DNA of 5,704 bases, taken from assembly GCA_964514575.1 (NCBI GenBank), contig CAZETJ010000019.1, positions 1 through 5,704 on the forward strand, written 5' to 3'. The position numbers and the translations under genes were made by a program. Source of the stretch: CAZETJ01 sp964514575. GTDB taxonomy: Bacteria; Patescibacteriota; Saccharimonadia; Saccharimonadales; UBA10212. The notes below the pieces were generated by a model, which was given only the letters and a program-made list of their open reading frames with translations, was not told the DNA's origin and made no database searches. How positions within the stretch are numbered: the first letter of the stretch is position 1; each line of letters starts with the position of its first letter. Below, piece after piece: positions 1 through 5,660 of this stretch.

Positions 1-247
1 CCGTCCGCCATAACCTTGGGTTATCTTTTTTGGTAATTTCGTGAGCGCCATTAATTGCTAATGCCATCTTAGCGCCAGCAAAATAGGAGAACGCGGCATA
101 CACCAACGAGAATATTCCGATACCAAACAGCAAATCTGGGTGGCCGCTAGCCCTGCCGATTATAAGCGCTAGTCCCCAGAGAAGTGCCAGGAACACAAAT
201 AGCAAAAGGTAAGTGCGTCGTTTATTAGAAGCAATTTGTTCGTACAC
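1..247 (-). CDS. htpX: HtpX-like M48 membrane zinc metalloprotease, N-terminal part only
   Basis: The gene runs off the left edge; 82 codons are visible. HtpX is an integral-membrane zinc protease that degrades misfolded or damaged membrane proteins. The visible protein begins (V/M)YEQIASNKRRTYLLL, typical of HtpX starts, and has two hydrophobic segments, about residues 13-31 and 37-58. Next comes a stretch containing NGAHEITKKDNPRLW, characteristic of the family just before its catalytic domain. The HExxH zinc motif lies outside the window and could not be checked. The start is GTG at 247-245: an in-frame TAA lies three codons upstream and no ATG precedes it. It follows lemA by 11 bases on the same strand, a common gene pair, so the two are probably one operon. 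No strong Shine-Dalgarno is visible before the GTG, so translation may depend on lemA. Confidence 0.92.
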   Translation of the reverse strand, partial: MYEQIASNKRRTYLLLFVFLALLWGLALIIGRASGHPDLLFGIGIFSLVYAAFSYFAGAKMALAINGAHEITKKDNPRLWRT

Positions 248-258
248 GCTACTTTAAC

Positions 259-828
259 CTACTTAGAAAAGTCTACGCTTACCGGTTCGGCGATCTCGGC
301 CGACTGCTCACCGCCGACTTCAAAGAATTCACGCGCGGTAAAGCCCAGTTGGCGGGCAAACAAATTTGTCGGAAACTTTCGGATTTTAATATTGAGGTCG
401 CGGACAGCGCCGTTATAAAAGCGGCGAGAAGCTTGGATCTTGTCTTCTGTATCGGTTAATTCGCCTTGGAGCTCTTGGAAGTTCTGGCTGGCTTTTAGGT
501 CTGGATAAGCCTCGGCGACAGCGAACAGGCTTTTCATAGCTGACTCTAGTTGATTCTCGGCTTTGGCCGCCTCGCCGACGGTTTTGGCGCCAATTGACTC
601 GGCCCGGGCTTTGGTCACATCTTCGAAAACCGTTTTCTCATGCTTGGCATAGCCTTTGACCGTTGAAATTAAATTAGGAATGAGATCAAAGCGCCGCTTC
701 ATCTGGACGACAATATCGCTCCAGGCTTCGTCGGTGCGGACTTTTGCGCGTACCAAACCGTTATACATAAACCCGACCATAAGAAAAATTACGGCCAGAA
801 CAATCAAGACTATTATTAATATCGCCAT
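259..828 (-). CDS. lemA: LemA family membrane protein
   Basis: The 189-residue protein has the usual LemA length. A single hydrophobic helix at residues 2-22 is followed by a helical domain. Family signatures are clear: YNGLVRAK (22-29), DEAWSDIVVQMKRRFDLIPN (33-52), VKGYAKHE (57-64), and near the C-terminus ASRRFYNGAVRDLN (133-146) and FPTNLFARQLGF (152-163). The topology known for the family is an N-terminal anchor with a coiled, mostly helical domain. Its biochemical role is not settled, but it is very often next to htpX, as here. The ATG at 828-826 is chosen because an AAGGAG Shine-Dalgarno (838-833) ends 4 bases upstream and the membrane helix starts straight after it. The stop is TAG, 11 bases before htpX. 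A good extended -10 promoter lies just upstream. Confidence 0.96.
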   Translation of the reverse strand: MAILIIVLIVLAVIFLMVGFMYNGLVRAKVRTDEAWSDIVVQMKRRFDLIPNLISTVKGYAKHEKTVFEDVTKARAESIGAKTVGEAAKAENQLESAMKSLFAVAEAYPDLKASQNFQELQGELTDTEDKIQASRRFYNGAVRDLNIKIRKFPTNLFARQLGFTAREFFEVGGEQSAEIAEPVSVDFSK

Positions 829-898
829 TTAGCTCCTTACCGTCTAATTATACCAAGTTATCCCGGTGAAACAGAGCGCTTAGGTGTAAGCTAGATTT
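829..898. promoter_or_regulatory. Divergent intergenic region lemA / carboxypeptidase
   Basis: These 70 bases separate the divergent starts of lemA and the carboxypeptidase and must carry both promoters unless one is supplied from further away. The lemA side is clear (extended -10 at 847-855, Shine-Dalgarno at 833-838). On the plus strand only weak candidates can be seen: TATACC at 849-854, which overlaps the lemA -10 on the other strand, and TAAGCT at 887-892. Neither has a convincing -35 partner. I see no operator-like inverted repeat. Confidence 0.5.
847..855 (-). promoter_or_regulatory. Extended -10 promoter of lemA-htpX
   Basis: On the minus strand, 855 to 847 reads TGGTATAAT, a perfect TGnTATAAT extended -10 element. 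No good -35 box is seen at 16-18 bases, which fits an extended -10 promoter that can do without one. Transcription would start near 840, giving a leader of about 12 bases that just includes the Shine-Dalgarno at 838-833. Confidence 0.7.
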
Positions 899-2098
899 AT
901 GGCTGCGCACCGCTACCACAACCCCTTTCCGAGGTTAGCCAATTGGTGCCTGCTTTTAGTTGTTGTCATTGATTTATTGAGTTTAGCACGGGGCTTGCCC
1001 CAAACCACCGCCAAAGCCGTCAGCCTATCCAACTTACCCGGACAAACGGTCAGCCTGCCGTGGCCGGCTTATGGCGAGGCTGCACTAGGCGCCCAGGGTT
1101 ACCGCCTGCTGGCCGAAGATGGCAAACAGACGCCAGTGCCGATTGCCTCGGTGGCTAAGGTTATCACTGCTTTGGCGGTTCTGAACAAGTATCCCTTGAC
1201 CGCCAACGCTAGCGGACCATCTATCACGCTGAGCCAAGCCGATGTTGATATTTATAACTCAGCGGTTGCCGAGGATGGTTCGGCCGTTGCGGTCAGCGCC
1301 GGCGAACAAATCAGCGAGCGTCAAATGCTAGAAGCCATGCTGCTGGCCTCGGCCAACAATATGGCCACGTCGCTGGCCAACTGGGCCTTTGGCTCGCTGC
1401 CGGCCTACGAGGATACTGCCAACAACCTTGTTAAGGGCTTGGGTATGGGCAACACCCAGATGGCCGATGCCAGCGGCTTTTCGCCGCAGACCGTCAGTAC
1501 CGCCGAGGATTTGGTAAAGCTTGGCCAAGCCGCCATAGCCAATCCAGCGATAGTTCAGATCGTTAGTGAAGCCAAAGCGACCGTACCAGTCGCGGGACAA
1601 ATTTATAACTATAATCAGCTGCTTGGATCGGACGGAATTATCGGCATTAAGACCGGCAATACCGACCAGGCTGGCGGCACCTTTTTATTCGCCGCCAATC
1701 GCAATATTGGCAGCCAGACCGTAATGGTTTTTGGCGCAGTACTAGGTGCGCCAGATCTGGCGACGGCCATGGCGGATGGCCGAAAGTTAGTTGTTGCCAG
1801 CGACCTGGGGTTCTTGGCAAGCACACCAGTTAAGAAAGGCGACCTGTTGGGAGTTTACAAAACCAAGTGGGGCGCTAGCATTGACGCGATGGCTGCTGCT
1901 GATCTTTCGGTACTAAGCTGGAAGTCTCAGGCTGTGGTTCTGACAAGCGATCTTCAAACGCTCTCAGTTGGCGCGCCGGCGGGCAAAGTTGTCGGCGGCG
2001 TAACAATATCAGCCGGCACTTACAAACAATCTGCAGCCGCTGTTTTGGCCCAGCCGCTAACTAAGCCATCGATTCTTTGGCGCCTATTGCATCCCTAA
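899..2098 (+). CDS. D-alanyl-D-alanine carboxypeptidase, S11 / PBP5-like serine peptidase
   Basis: This enzyme removes the terminal D-alanine from peptidoglycan stem pentapeptides outside the membrane, limiting cross-linking. All three penicillin-binding-protein motifs are present: SVAK at 84-87 (nucleophile S84, K87), SAN at 151-153, and KTG at 251-253. Further S11 signs are the DASGF(S)P block at 190-196 and the STAEDLVKL block at 200-208. An N-terminal hydrophobic stretch, about 16-30, follows a basic, aromatic start and should act as an uncleaved anchor or signal. The catalytic domain covers about 55-300. Residues 300-399 hold a predicted beta-rich tail, with no clear amphipathic anchor helix of the PBP5 kind. 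Total length of 399 is normal for the family. ATG at 899 is the first start; its Shine-Dalgarno is poor (AGGTG at 882-886, 12 bases away), so the start is less certain than the function. Confidence 0.93.
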   Translation: MAAHRYHNPFPRLANWCLLLVVVIDLLSLARGLPQTTAKAVSLSNLPGQTVSLPWPAYGEAALGAQGYRLLAEDGKQTPVPIASVAKVITALAVLNKYPLTANASGPSITLSQADVDIYNSAVAEDGSAVAVSAGEQISERQMLEAMLLASANNMATSLANWAFGSLPAYEDTANNLVKGLGMGNTQMADASGFSPQTVSTAEDLVKLGQAAIANPAIVQIVSEAKATVPVAGQIYNYNQLLGSDGIIGIKTGNTDQAGGTFLFAANRNIGSQTVMVFGAVLGAPDLATAMADGRKLVVASDLGFLASTPVKKGDLLGVYKTKWGASIDAMAAADLSVLSWKSQAVVLTSDLQTLSVGAPAGKVVGGVTISAGTYKQSAAAVLAQPLTKPSILWRLLHP

Positions 2099-2112
2099 GG
2101 TAAGCTGTTTCC

Positions 2113-2141
2113 TTGTGCGTTAACCAAGCAGACCGTAAAAT
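2113..2141 (+). promoter_or_regulatory. Promoter of tRNA-Leu (and probably the oxidase gene)
   Basis: A -35-like TTGTGC (2113-2118) and a -10 TAAAAT (2136-2141, five of six consensus bases) are separated by exactly 17 bases. Transcription would begin near 2148, leaving about 8 leader bases before the mature tRNA end at 2156, to be removed by RNase P. No other promoter is seen before the oxidase start, so this one may serve both. The -35 matches only three of six bases. Confidence 0.6.
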
Positions 2142-2155
2142 AACTACTGTACGAA

Positions 2156-2242
2156 GGGCGAATGGCGGAATTGGTAGACGCGCTAGCTTCAGGAGCTAGT
2201 GTCCGCAAGGACGTGGAGGTTCAAGTCCTCTTTCGCCCACCA
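2156..2242 (+). tRNA. tRNA-Leu(CAG)
   Basis: This is a complete 87-base class II tRNA, with CCA encoded in the DNA (2240-2242). The acceptor stem pairs GGGCGAA (2156-2162) with TTCGCCC (2232-2238), seven perfect pairs, and the discriminator base is A. The anticodon stem CTAGC/GCTAG (2183-2187, 2195-2199) encloses loop TTCAGGA with anticodon CAG at 2190-2192, reading CUG leucine codons. The long variable arm forms GTCC-GCAA-GGAC (2201-2212). The T stem GGAGG/CCTCT has loop TTCAAGT (2220-2226). The D loop carries GG at the expected place. The long variable arm, A discriminator and CAG anticodon together identify leucine. No terminator follows before the next gene. Confidence 0.97.
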
Positions 2243-2245
2243 TAC

Positions 2246-2250
2246 AGGAG
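2246..2250 (+). promoter_or_regulatory. Shine-Dalgarno of the FAD oxidase gene
   Basis: AGGAG lies 4 bases before the ATG at 2255 and only 3 bases after the encoded CCA of tRNA-Leu. It fixes the start of the oxidase gene. Because it sits next to the tRNA 3' end, tRNA 3' processing would leave a messenger leader of about 12 bases with this site almost at its tip. Confidence 0.8.
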
Positions 2251-2254
2251 TTAA

Positions 2255-3862
2255 ATGAGTAAAATTGCGCAGTATTTACAGGAACATTTGCTTGGCGAGG
2301 TAACGACCGGCCAAGAAGTTCGACGGCAGCTAGCACACGACGCCAGCATCCTACATTTGGTGCCGGCTGTTGTTGTTTTCCCGCGAGATGAAACCGATGT
2401 TCGTAAAACTGCTCGTTTCTGTTGGCAGCTAGCCGAACGCGGCCGGGTTTTGCCAATCACGGCCCGAGGTGGTGGCAGTAGTACATCTGGCGCGGCCATC
2501 GGCAAAGGCATTAGCCTGATTCTGCCTGCCCACCTAAATCGAATTTTGAGCTTTAACCCACGCAAGCAAAGCGTAACCGTAGAGCCGGGCATTACCTACG
2601 ACAAACTTAATCAGACGCTTTATACTCATGGCTTGTTTTTGCCGGCATATCCCTCCTCCGACGTCTACGCTACGCTAGGCGGCGGTATTGCCAGCAACGC
2701 CGTAGGTGAGAAAAGCTCGAAGTACGGTGATACTCGACGATATGTCAAAGCACTGCGCGTAGTACTGGCCAACGGCGAGGTGATCGAGACCGGACCACTG
2801 GACAAGAAAGCTCACAACCGCAAGCTTGGCCTGTCGACGATGGAAGGCCAAATCTATCGAGCCCTTGATACCCTTTTGGAAGAAGAGGCGGAGACGATTT
2901 CTAAGCTGCCTAAGGGCGGCTACAATTTATCGGCCATTAAGAGTAAAGACACTTTTGATTTAACACCGTTATTTGTCGGCTCTGAAGGTGCGCTTGGGAT
3001 TATTACCGAAGCGACTTTAAACCTAGAGTCACACAACCCAGAAACAACCTTGGCTCTCATCGGCCTGGAAAACTTGCAAAACTTAGAAACGGTTCTGCCT
3101 AGGATTATGAAACTTAAACCGAGCGTCTGCGACATGATTAGCCGCGGTGCTTTGCAGCACGTGACCAAGCTCAATCCCAACCAGCTAAAAACTAGCGTTG
3201 AGTCAAAAACCGCAGCCGTCCACCTACTGGTTGAATTTGACGACCTGAAGGCCTCGGCACGAAAACACGCCTCCGATGGTTTGCGAAAACTAATTGACGA
3301 TGTCGGCGGCACACTAGTTATGACCAGCGATCTGGACGAGCAACAGACGCTCCGTAAAGTTAGGGAAGCTATAGCGACTTTATTCCTGCAGAACGATGGC
3401 GCACGCACAGCTGTTCCGCTAGCCGAAGACCTCCAGGTGCCGCTCGAGAAGTTGCCAGAATTCCTGAAAGAATTAGAGCGCATACTGACCCTAGAGCAGC
3501 TGCCAACCGCCTGGTGGGGCCATGCTGGCTCTGGCATTGTCAGGCTTTATCCCCAACTCGACCTCGAACAACTTGGCGACCGCCAGTCGTTCTTCAAGCT
3601 ATCCGATAAGCTTTATAAACTGGCTGTCTCGATGGGCGGCAGCCTGAGCGCATCAGGTTCGCACGGTCGTATCCGAGCACCGTTTGCCGCCGAGATCCAC
3701 GGCGAAAAATTTGTGCAGATCAACCAGCAAGTTAAAAAGATTTTCGATCCGCGCGGTTTGCTGAACCCTGGCATCGGCGACACTAGCCTAGACGACCTCA
3801 AAGCCACCATCCGCGGTAGTTACACGCTGGCTCACCGCCACGAACACCTGCCCCGCAGTTAA
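2255..3862 (+). CDS. FAD-binding oxidase/dehydrogenase (FAD_binding_4 plus FAD-oxidase C domain), GlcD/LDH-D type
   Basis: This flavoprotein belongs to the VAO/PCMH superfamily, whose GlcD-like members oxidise 2-hydroxy acids such as D-lactate or glycolate. The FAD domain is intact: PRDETDV (43-49), ARGGGSSTSG (70-79), VEPGITYDKLN (109-119), YATLGGGIASNAVG (138-151) and FVGSEGALGIITEATLNL (240-257). The C-terminal domain ends with FDPRGLLNPGIG (497-508), also canonical. Length (535) suits a single-chain enzyme with no fused iron-sulfur domain, signal peptide or membrane helix, so it is probably cytoplasmic. The usual metal and substrate motif HxGDGNLH appears as HAGSGIVR (423-430), and the usual GEHND block before GRLRAP is replaced by the residues ASGSH before GRIRAP. 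The second His and the Glu that normally bind metal are therefore absent, and the substrate cannot be named. The gene follows tRNA-Leu by 12 bases. Confidence 0.9.
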   Translation: MSKIAQYLQEHLLGEVTTGQEVRRQLAHDASILHLVPAVVVFPRDETDVRKTARFCWQLAERGRVLPITARGGGSSTSGAAIGKGISLILPAHLNRILSFNPRKQSVTVEPGITYDKLNQTLYTHGLFLPAYPSSDVYATLGGGIASNAVGEKSSKYGDTRRYVKALRVVLANGEVIETGPLDKKAHNRKLGLSTMEGQIYRALDTLLEEEAETISKLPKGGYNLSAIKSKDTFDLTPLFVGSEGALGIITEATLNLESHNPETTLALIGLENLQNLETVLPRIMKLKPSVCDMISRGALQHVTKLNPNQLKTSVESKTAAVHLLVEFDDLKASARKHASDGLRKLIDDVGGTLVMTSDLDEQQTLRKVREAIATLFLQNDGARTAVPLAEDLQVPLEKLPEFLKELERILTLEQLPTAWWGHAGSGIVRLYPQLDLEQLGDRQSFFKLSDKLYKLAVSMGGSLSASGSHGRIRAPFAAEIHGEKFVQINQQVKKIFDPRGLLNPGIGDTSLDDLKATIRGSYTLAHRHEHLPRS

Positions 3863-3863
3863 T

Positions 3864-3892
3864 TTGTTCAGCTAGGCGGCTTCATCTATAGT
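3864..3892 (+). promoter_or_regulatory. Promoter of the ABC exporter operon
   Basis: TTGTTC (3864-3869) and TATAGT (3887-3892, five of six -10 bases) are separated by 17 bases. The start of transcription would fall about 7-8 bases past the -10, at roughly 3899-3901, directly on the GTG start codon of the ATPase. The element fills most of the 38-base gap after the oxidase, so no terminator fits between the two genes. Confidence 0.6.
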
Positions 3893-3900
3893 GGTAACGA

Positions 3901-4815
3901 GTGATTAAAGCTAAAGGTTTAACTAAAAGTTACCGCAAAAAACTGGCGGTTGACGATTTATCCTTTCAGGTTGAGACCGGGAAAGTTACCGGCTTCTTGG
4001 GACCAAACGGCGCCGGCAAGTCTACGACCATGCGCCTGATGCTTGGCTTAGACAATGGAAAAGGCACCACCAGCTACGACGGCAAAGCTTTGGGCGAATA
4101 CGCACAGCCCTCCAGTGTGGTGGGCATACTGCTGGAAGCTAAGGCATTTCATCCAACCCGGACTGCCCGTAACCATTTAAAGGTTTTAGCGGCAGCTGGC
4201 AACATCCCCTACAGCCGAGTTGACGAGGTGTTAGATATTGTTGGGCTCGGGGACGTAGCCAAAGACAAGCCTGGAAAATTTTCTTTGGGAATGAGCCAGC
4301 GGCTGGGTATCGCCGCCGCTCTACTGGGAGATCCTAAGTATCTAATATTGGACGAGCCGGCCAACGGCCTGGATCCGGAGGGTATCGCTTGGCTCAGACA
4401 ATTCCTGCGGGATTACGCCAAAGATGGTCGCGGAGTTTTTATATCAAGCCACCTGCTCAGTGAGATGTCCCAGCTGGCTGATAACGTCGTAGTCATCGGC
4501 AAAGGCAAGTTAATCGCCGACACCTCAATTAGAAATTTGGTTGCCCGCAGCAGTGTAGCTGTTTTTGTACGTGTCGATAAGCAGGCGGTGTTGGAAAAAG
4601 CACTCCAAACAGCAAAACTAAATTATAAGAAGCAGGCGGATGGGCTGTTGGTAAACGACGTCAAAACTGACGCGATCGGCAAGTTGGCTCACGCCTCAAA
4701 GTTGACGGTTTTGGAACTAGCAGCTCAAACCGCTTCCCTAGAGAAAGCTTTCTTGGAACTTACCGAAGGCGCCGAAGAATACCGCGCTCAGCCCGACAAG
4801 GAGGCCAAGTCATGA
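3901..4815 (+). CDS. ABC transporter ATP-binding protein, BcrA-like ABC-2 exporter family
   Basis: This is the cytoplasmic ATPase that powers the membrane partner encoded next. It has 304 residues: a nucleotide-binding domain to about 210, then a C-terminal extension common in ABC-2 exporters, ending in SLEKAFLELTEG (279-290). Seen motifs are Walker A GPNGAGKST (34-42), a Q-loop region with GILLE (75-79) in place of the usual Gln, signature SLGMSQR (128-134) instead of LSGGQ, Walker B YLILDEP (147-153) with catalytic E152, and the switch His H184 in SSHLLSEM. The SLGM signature and the ILLE loop are typical of the bacitracin/lantibiotic-exporter type (BcrA). The start is GTG at 3901: the Met is followed by the canonical IKAKGLTKSY, no earlier start gives homology, and there is no Shine-Dalgarno. 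The TGA stop overlaps the permease ATG, indicating translational coupling. The exported substrate is unknown. Confidence 0.94.
   Translation: MIKAKGLTKSYRKKLAVDDLSFQVETGKVTGFLGPNGAGKSTTMRLMLGLDNGKGTTSYDGKALGEYAQPSSVVGILLEAKAFHPTRTARNHLKVLAAAGNIPYSRVDEVLDIVGLGDVAKDKPGKFSLGMSQRLGIAAALLGDPKYLILDEPANGLDPEGIAWLRQFLRDYAKDGRGVFISSHLLSEMSQLADNVVVIGKGKLIADTSIRNLVARSSVAVFVRVDKQAVLEKALQTAKLNYKKQADGLLVNDVKTDAIGKLAHASKLTVLELAAQTASLEKAFLELTEGAEEYRAQPDKEAKS
4798..4804 (+). promoter_or_regulatory. Shine-Dalgarno of the ABC permease gene
   Basis: AAGGAGG lies within the end of the ATPase gene, 7 bases before the permease ATG at 4812. It is a full match to the anti-Shine-Dalgarno, in contrast with the ATPase gene, which has none. 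It confirms the ATG that forms the ATGA overlap. Confidence 0.85.
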
Positions 4816-5618
4816 TACCGGCTCTGAAGTCTGAGTTCAGGAAGTTATTCAGCATCCGTTCTACCTACCTTTTCGTTTTGCTGGCCTTGGTCATTGTCGG
4901 TATTTATTCTTTCTACGGCGAAGGTTTTAAGGACGCCTCAAGTATTATCCAAGCTGCGCACGTCAAGCACGCTGTACGAATCGGCAGCATAAATCTTTTT
5001 GTCTCCGGCACAATAACTCAGATTGGTAGTTTCGTGGGCTTGTTTGGCGGCATTATTGCTCTTTTGCTCATAACCCATGAATACCGCTACAGCACCATCA
5101 CCTACACCCTTACCGCCAGCAATAGCCGCAGTAAAGTTTTGGCCAGCAAGATACTGGCTATCATTGGCTTTGTACTGGGTTATTCAATTATTTTGACTGC
5201 CTACGGCATAGGCATGATCTATTTAGGGTTGGCTTTTTCGCACAATACTTTGCCGCACCAGGAAATAAGCTACCTAACCTATTTTGGCAAGGTGCTATTT
5301 CACTCAGAAGGCGAGGCCCTGGTAGGCCTATTACTCGGCGTGCTGATACGTAATCAAGTCGGTTCGTTTGCCTCCCTATTTATTCTTCCCGGTCCTGTTG
5401 AAGGGTTGCTGAGTCTTATTCTTAGGCACGACTCGGTTTACCTGCCATTCATGGCGCTTGACCAAGTTATACAATCGCCCTCCTTAAGCCCGCCAGGTGT
5501 TAACGAAGCTTCTACCGGCTACTTATCACCAGCCAAAGGCGCTTTGGTTTTTCTCGCCTATTTAACAGCTGTCTGGATTGTCGGTTGGTACTCGTTCCTG
5601 CGTCGCGACGCCACCTAA
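4812..5618 (+). CDS. ABC-2 type permease, membrane partner of the preceding ATPase
   Basis: The 268-residue integral membrane protein has about six hydrophobic segments, near 18-34, 64-88, 112-142 (probably one long or two short helices), 166-188, 190-205 and 243-262. The short N-terminal stretch (MIPALKSEFRKLFSIRSTY) is a typical cytoplasmic lead-in to helix 1 in BcrB-like permeases. The conserved cytoplasmic loop after helix 2, ITHEYRYSTITYTLT (87-101), followed by a basic segment SRSKVLASK (105-113), is the family hallmark of ABC-2 permeases and probably contacts the ATPase. The protein ends with a basic RRDAT. The gene overlaps the ATPase gene by 4 bases (ATGA), so the pair forms a half-transporter operon that would work as a dimer of each subunit. 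The substrate is not shown by the sequence; no immunity, peptide or sensor gene is adjacent within the window. Confidence 0.88.
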   Translation: MIPALKSEFRKLFSIRSTYLFVLLALVIVGIYSFYGEGFKDASSIIQAAHVKHAVRIGSINLFVSGTITQIGSFVGLFGGIIALLLITHEYRYSTITYTLTASNSRSKVLASKILAIIGFVLGYSIILTAYGIGMIYLGLAFSHNTLPHQEISYLTYFGKVLFHSEGEALVGLLLGVLIRNQVGSFASLFILPGPVEGLLSLILRHDSVYLPFMALDQVIQSPSLSPPGVNEASTGYLSPAKGALVFLAYLTAVWIVGWYSFLRRDAT

Positions 5619-5632
5619 ATTTTTACGTTAAT

Positions 5633-5660
5633 AAAAAGTCCGGTGACTCCGGACTTTTTT
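5633..5660. terminator. Rho-independent terminator, bidirectional
   Basis: An 11-base-pair perfect stem (5633-5643 with 5649-5659, core GTCCGG/CCGGAC) closes a 5-base loop (TGACT), followed by T6 at 5655-5660 on the plus strand. It begins 14 bases after the permease stop and so ends the ABC operon. The stem is A-rich at its base on the left, so the minus-strand copy ends in five T residues. The hairpin can therefore also terminate the tRNA that comes from the right. The stem is symmetric enough to serve both directions. Confidence 0.92.

Noticed and set aside
236..418. A 60-codon plus-strand open frame antisense to lemA
   Set aside because: It lies opposite conserved LemA sequence and the htpX start and has no independent support.
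935..955. Possible lipoprotein signal in the carboxypeptidase (Cys17)
   Set aside because: The cysteine lies before the hydrophobic segment, not after it, and lacks a proper lipobox, so this is not a lipoprotein site.
2103..2133. Weak inverted repeat after the carboxypeptidase (CTTG/CAAG and CTG/CAG) as a terminator
   Set aside because: The stem is short and interrupted, no T-tract follows, and it overlaps the likely tRNA promoter.
2196..2592. Two minus-strand open frames (86 and 113 codons) over the tRNA and the start of the oxidase
   Set aside because: They run across a clear tRNA and the FAD domain, have no credible ribosome site, and look like nothing known. One ends in a GERGLEPP-like string, which is simply the translated antisense of a tRNA T-arm, a familiar artefact.
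2920..3537. A 205-codon open frame on the minus strand inside the oxidase gene
   Set aside because: Its translation is serine/arginine/valine-rich low-order sequence with no family pattern, and the plus-strand frame has all the oxidase motifs. It is a shadow of the real gene.
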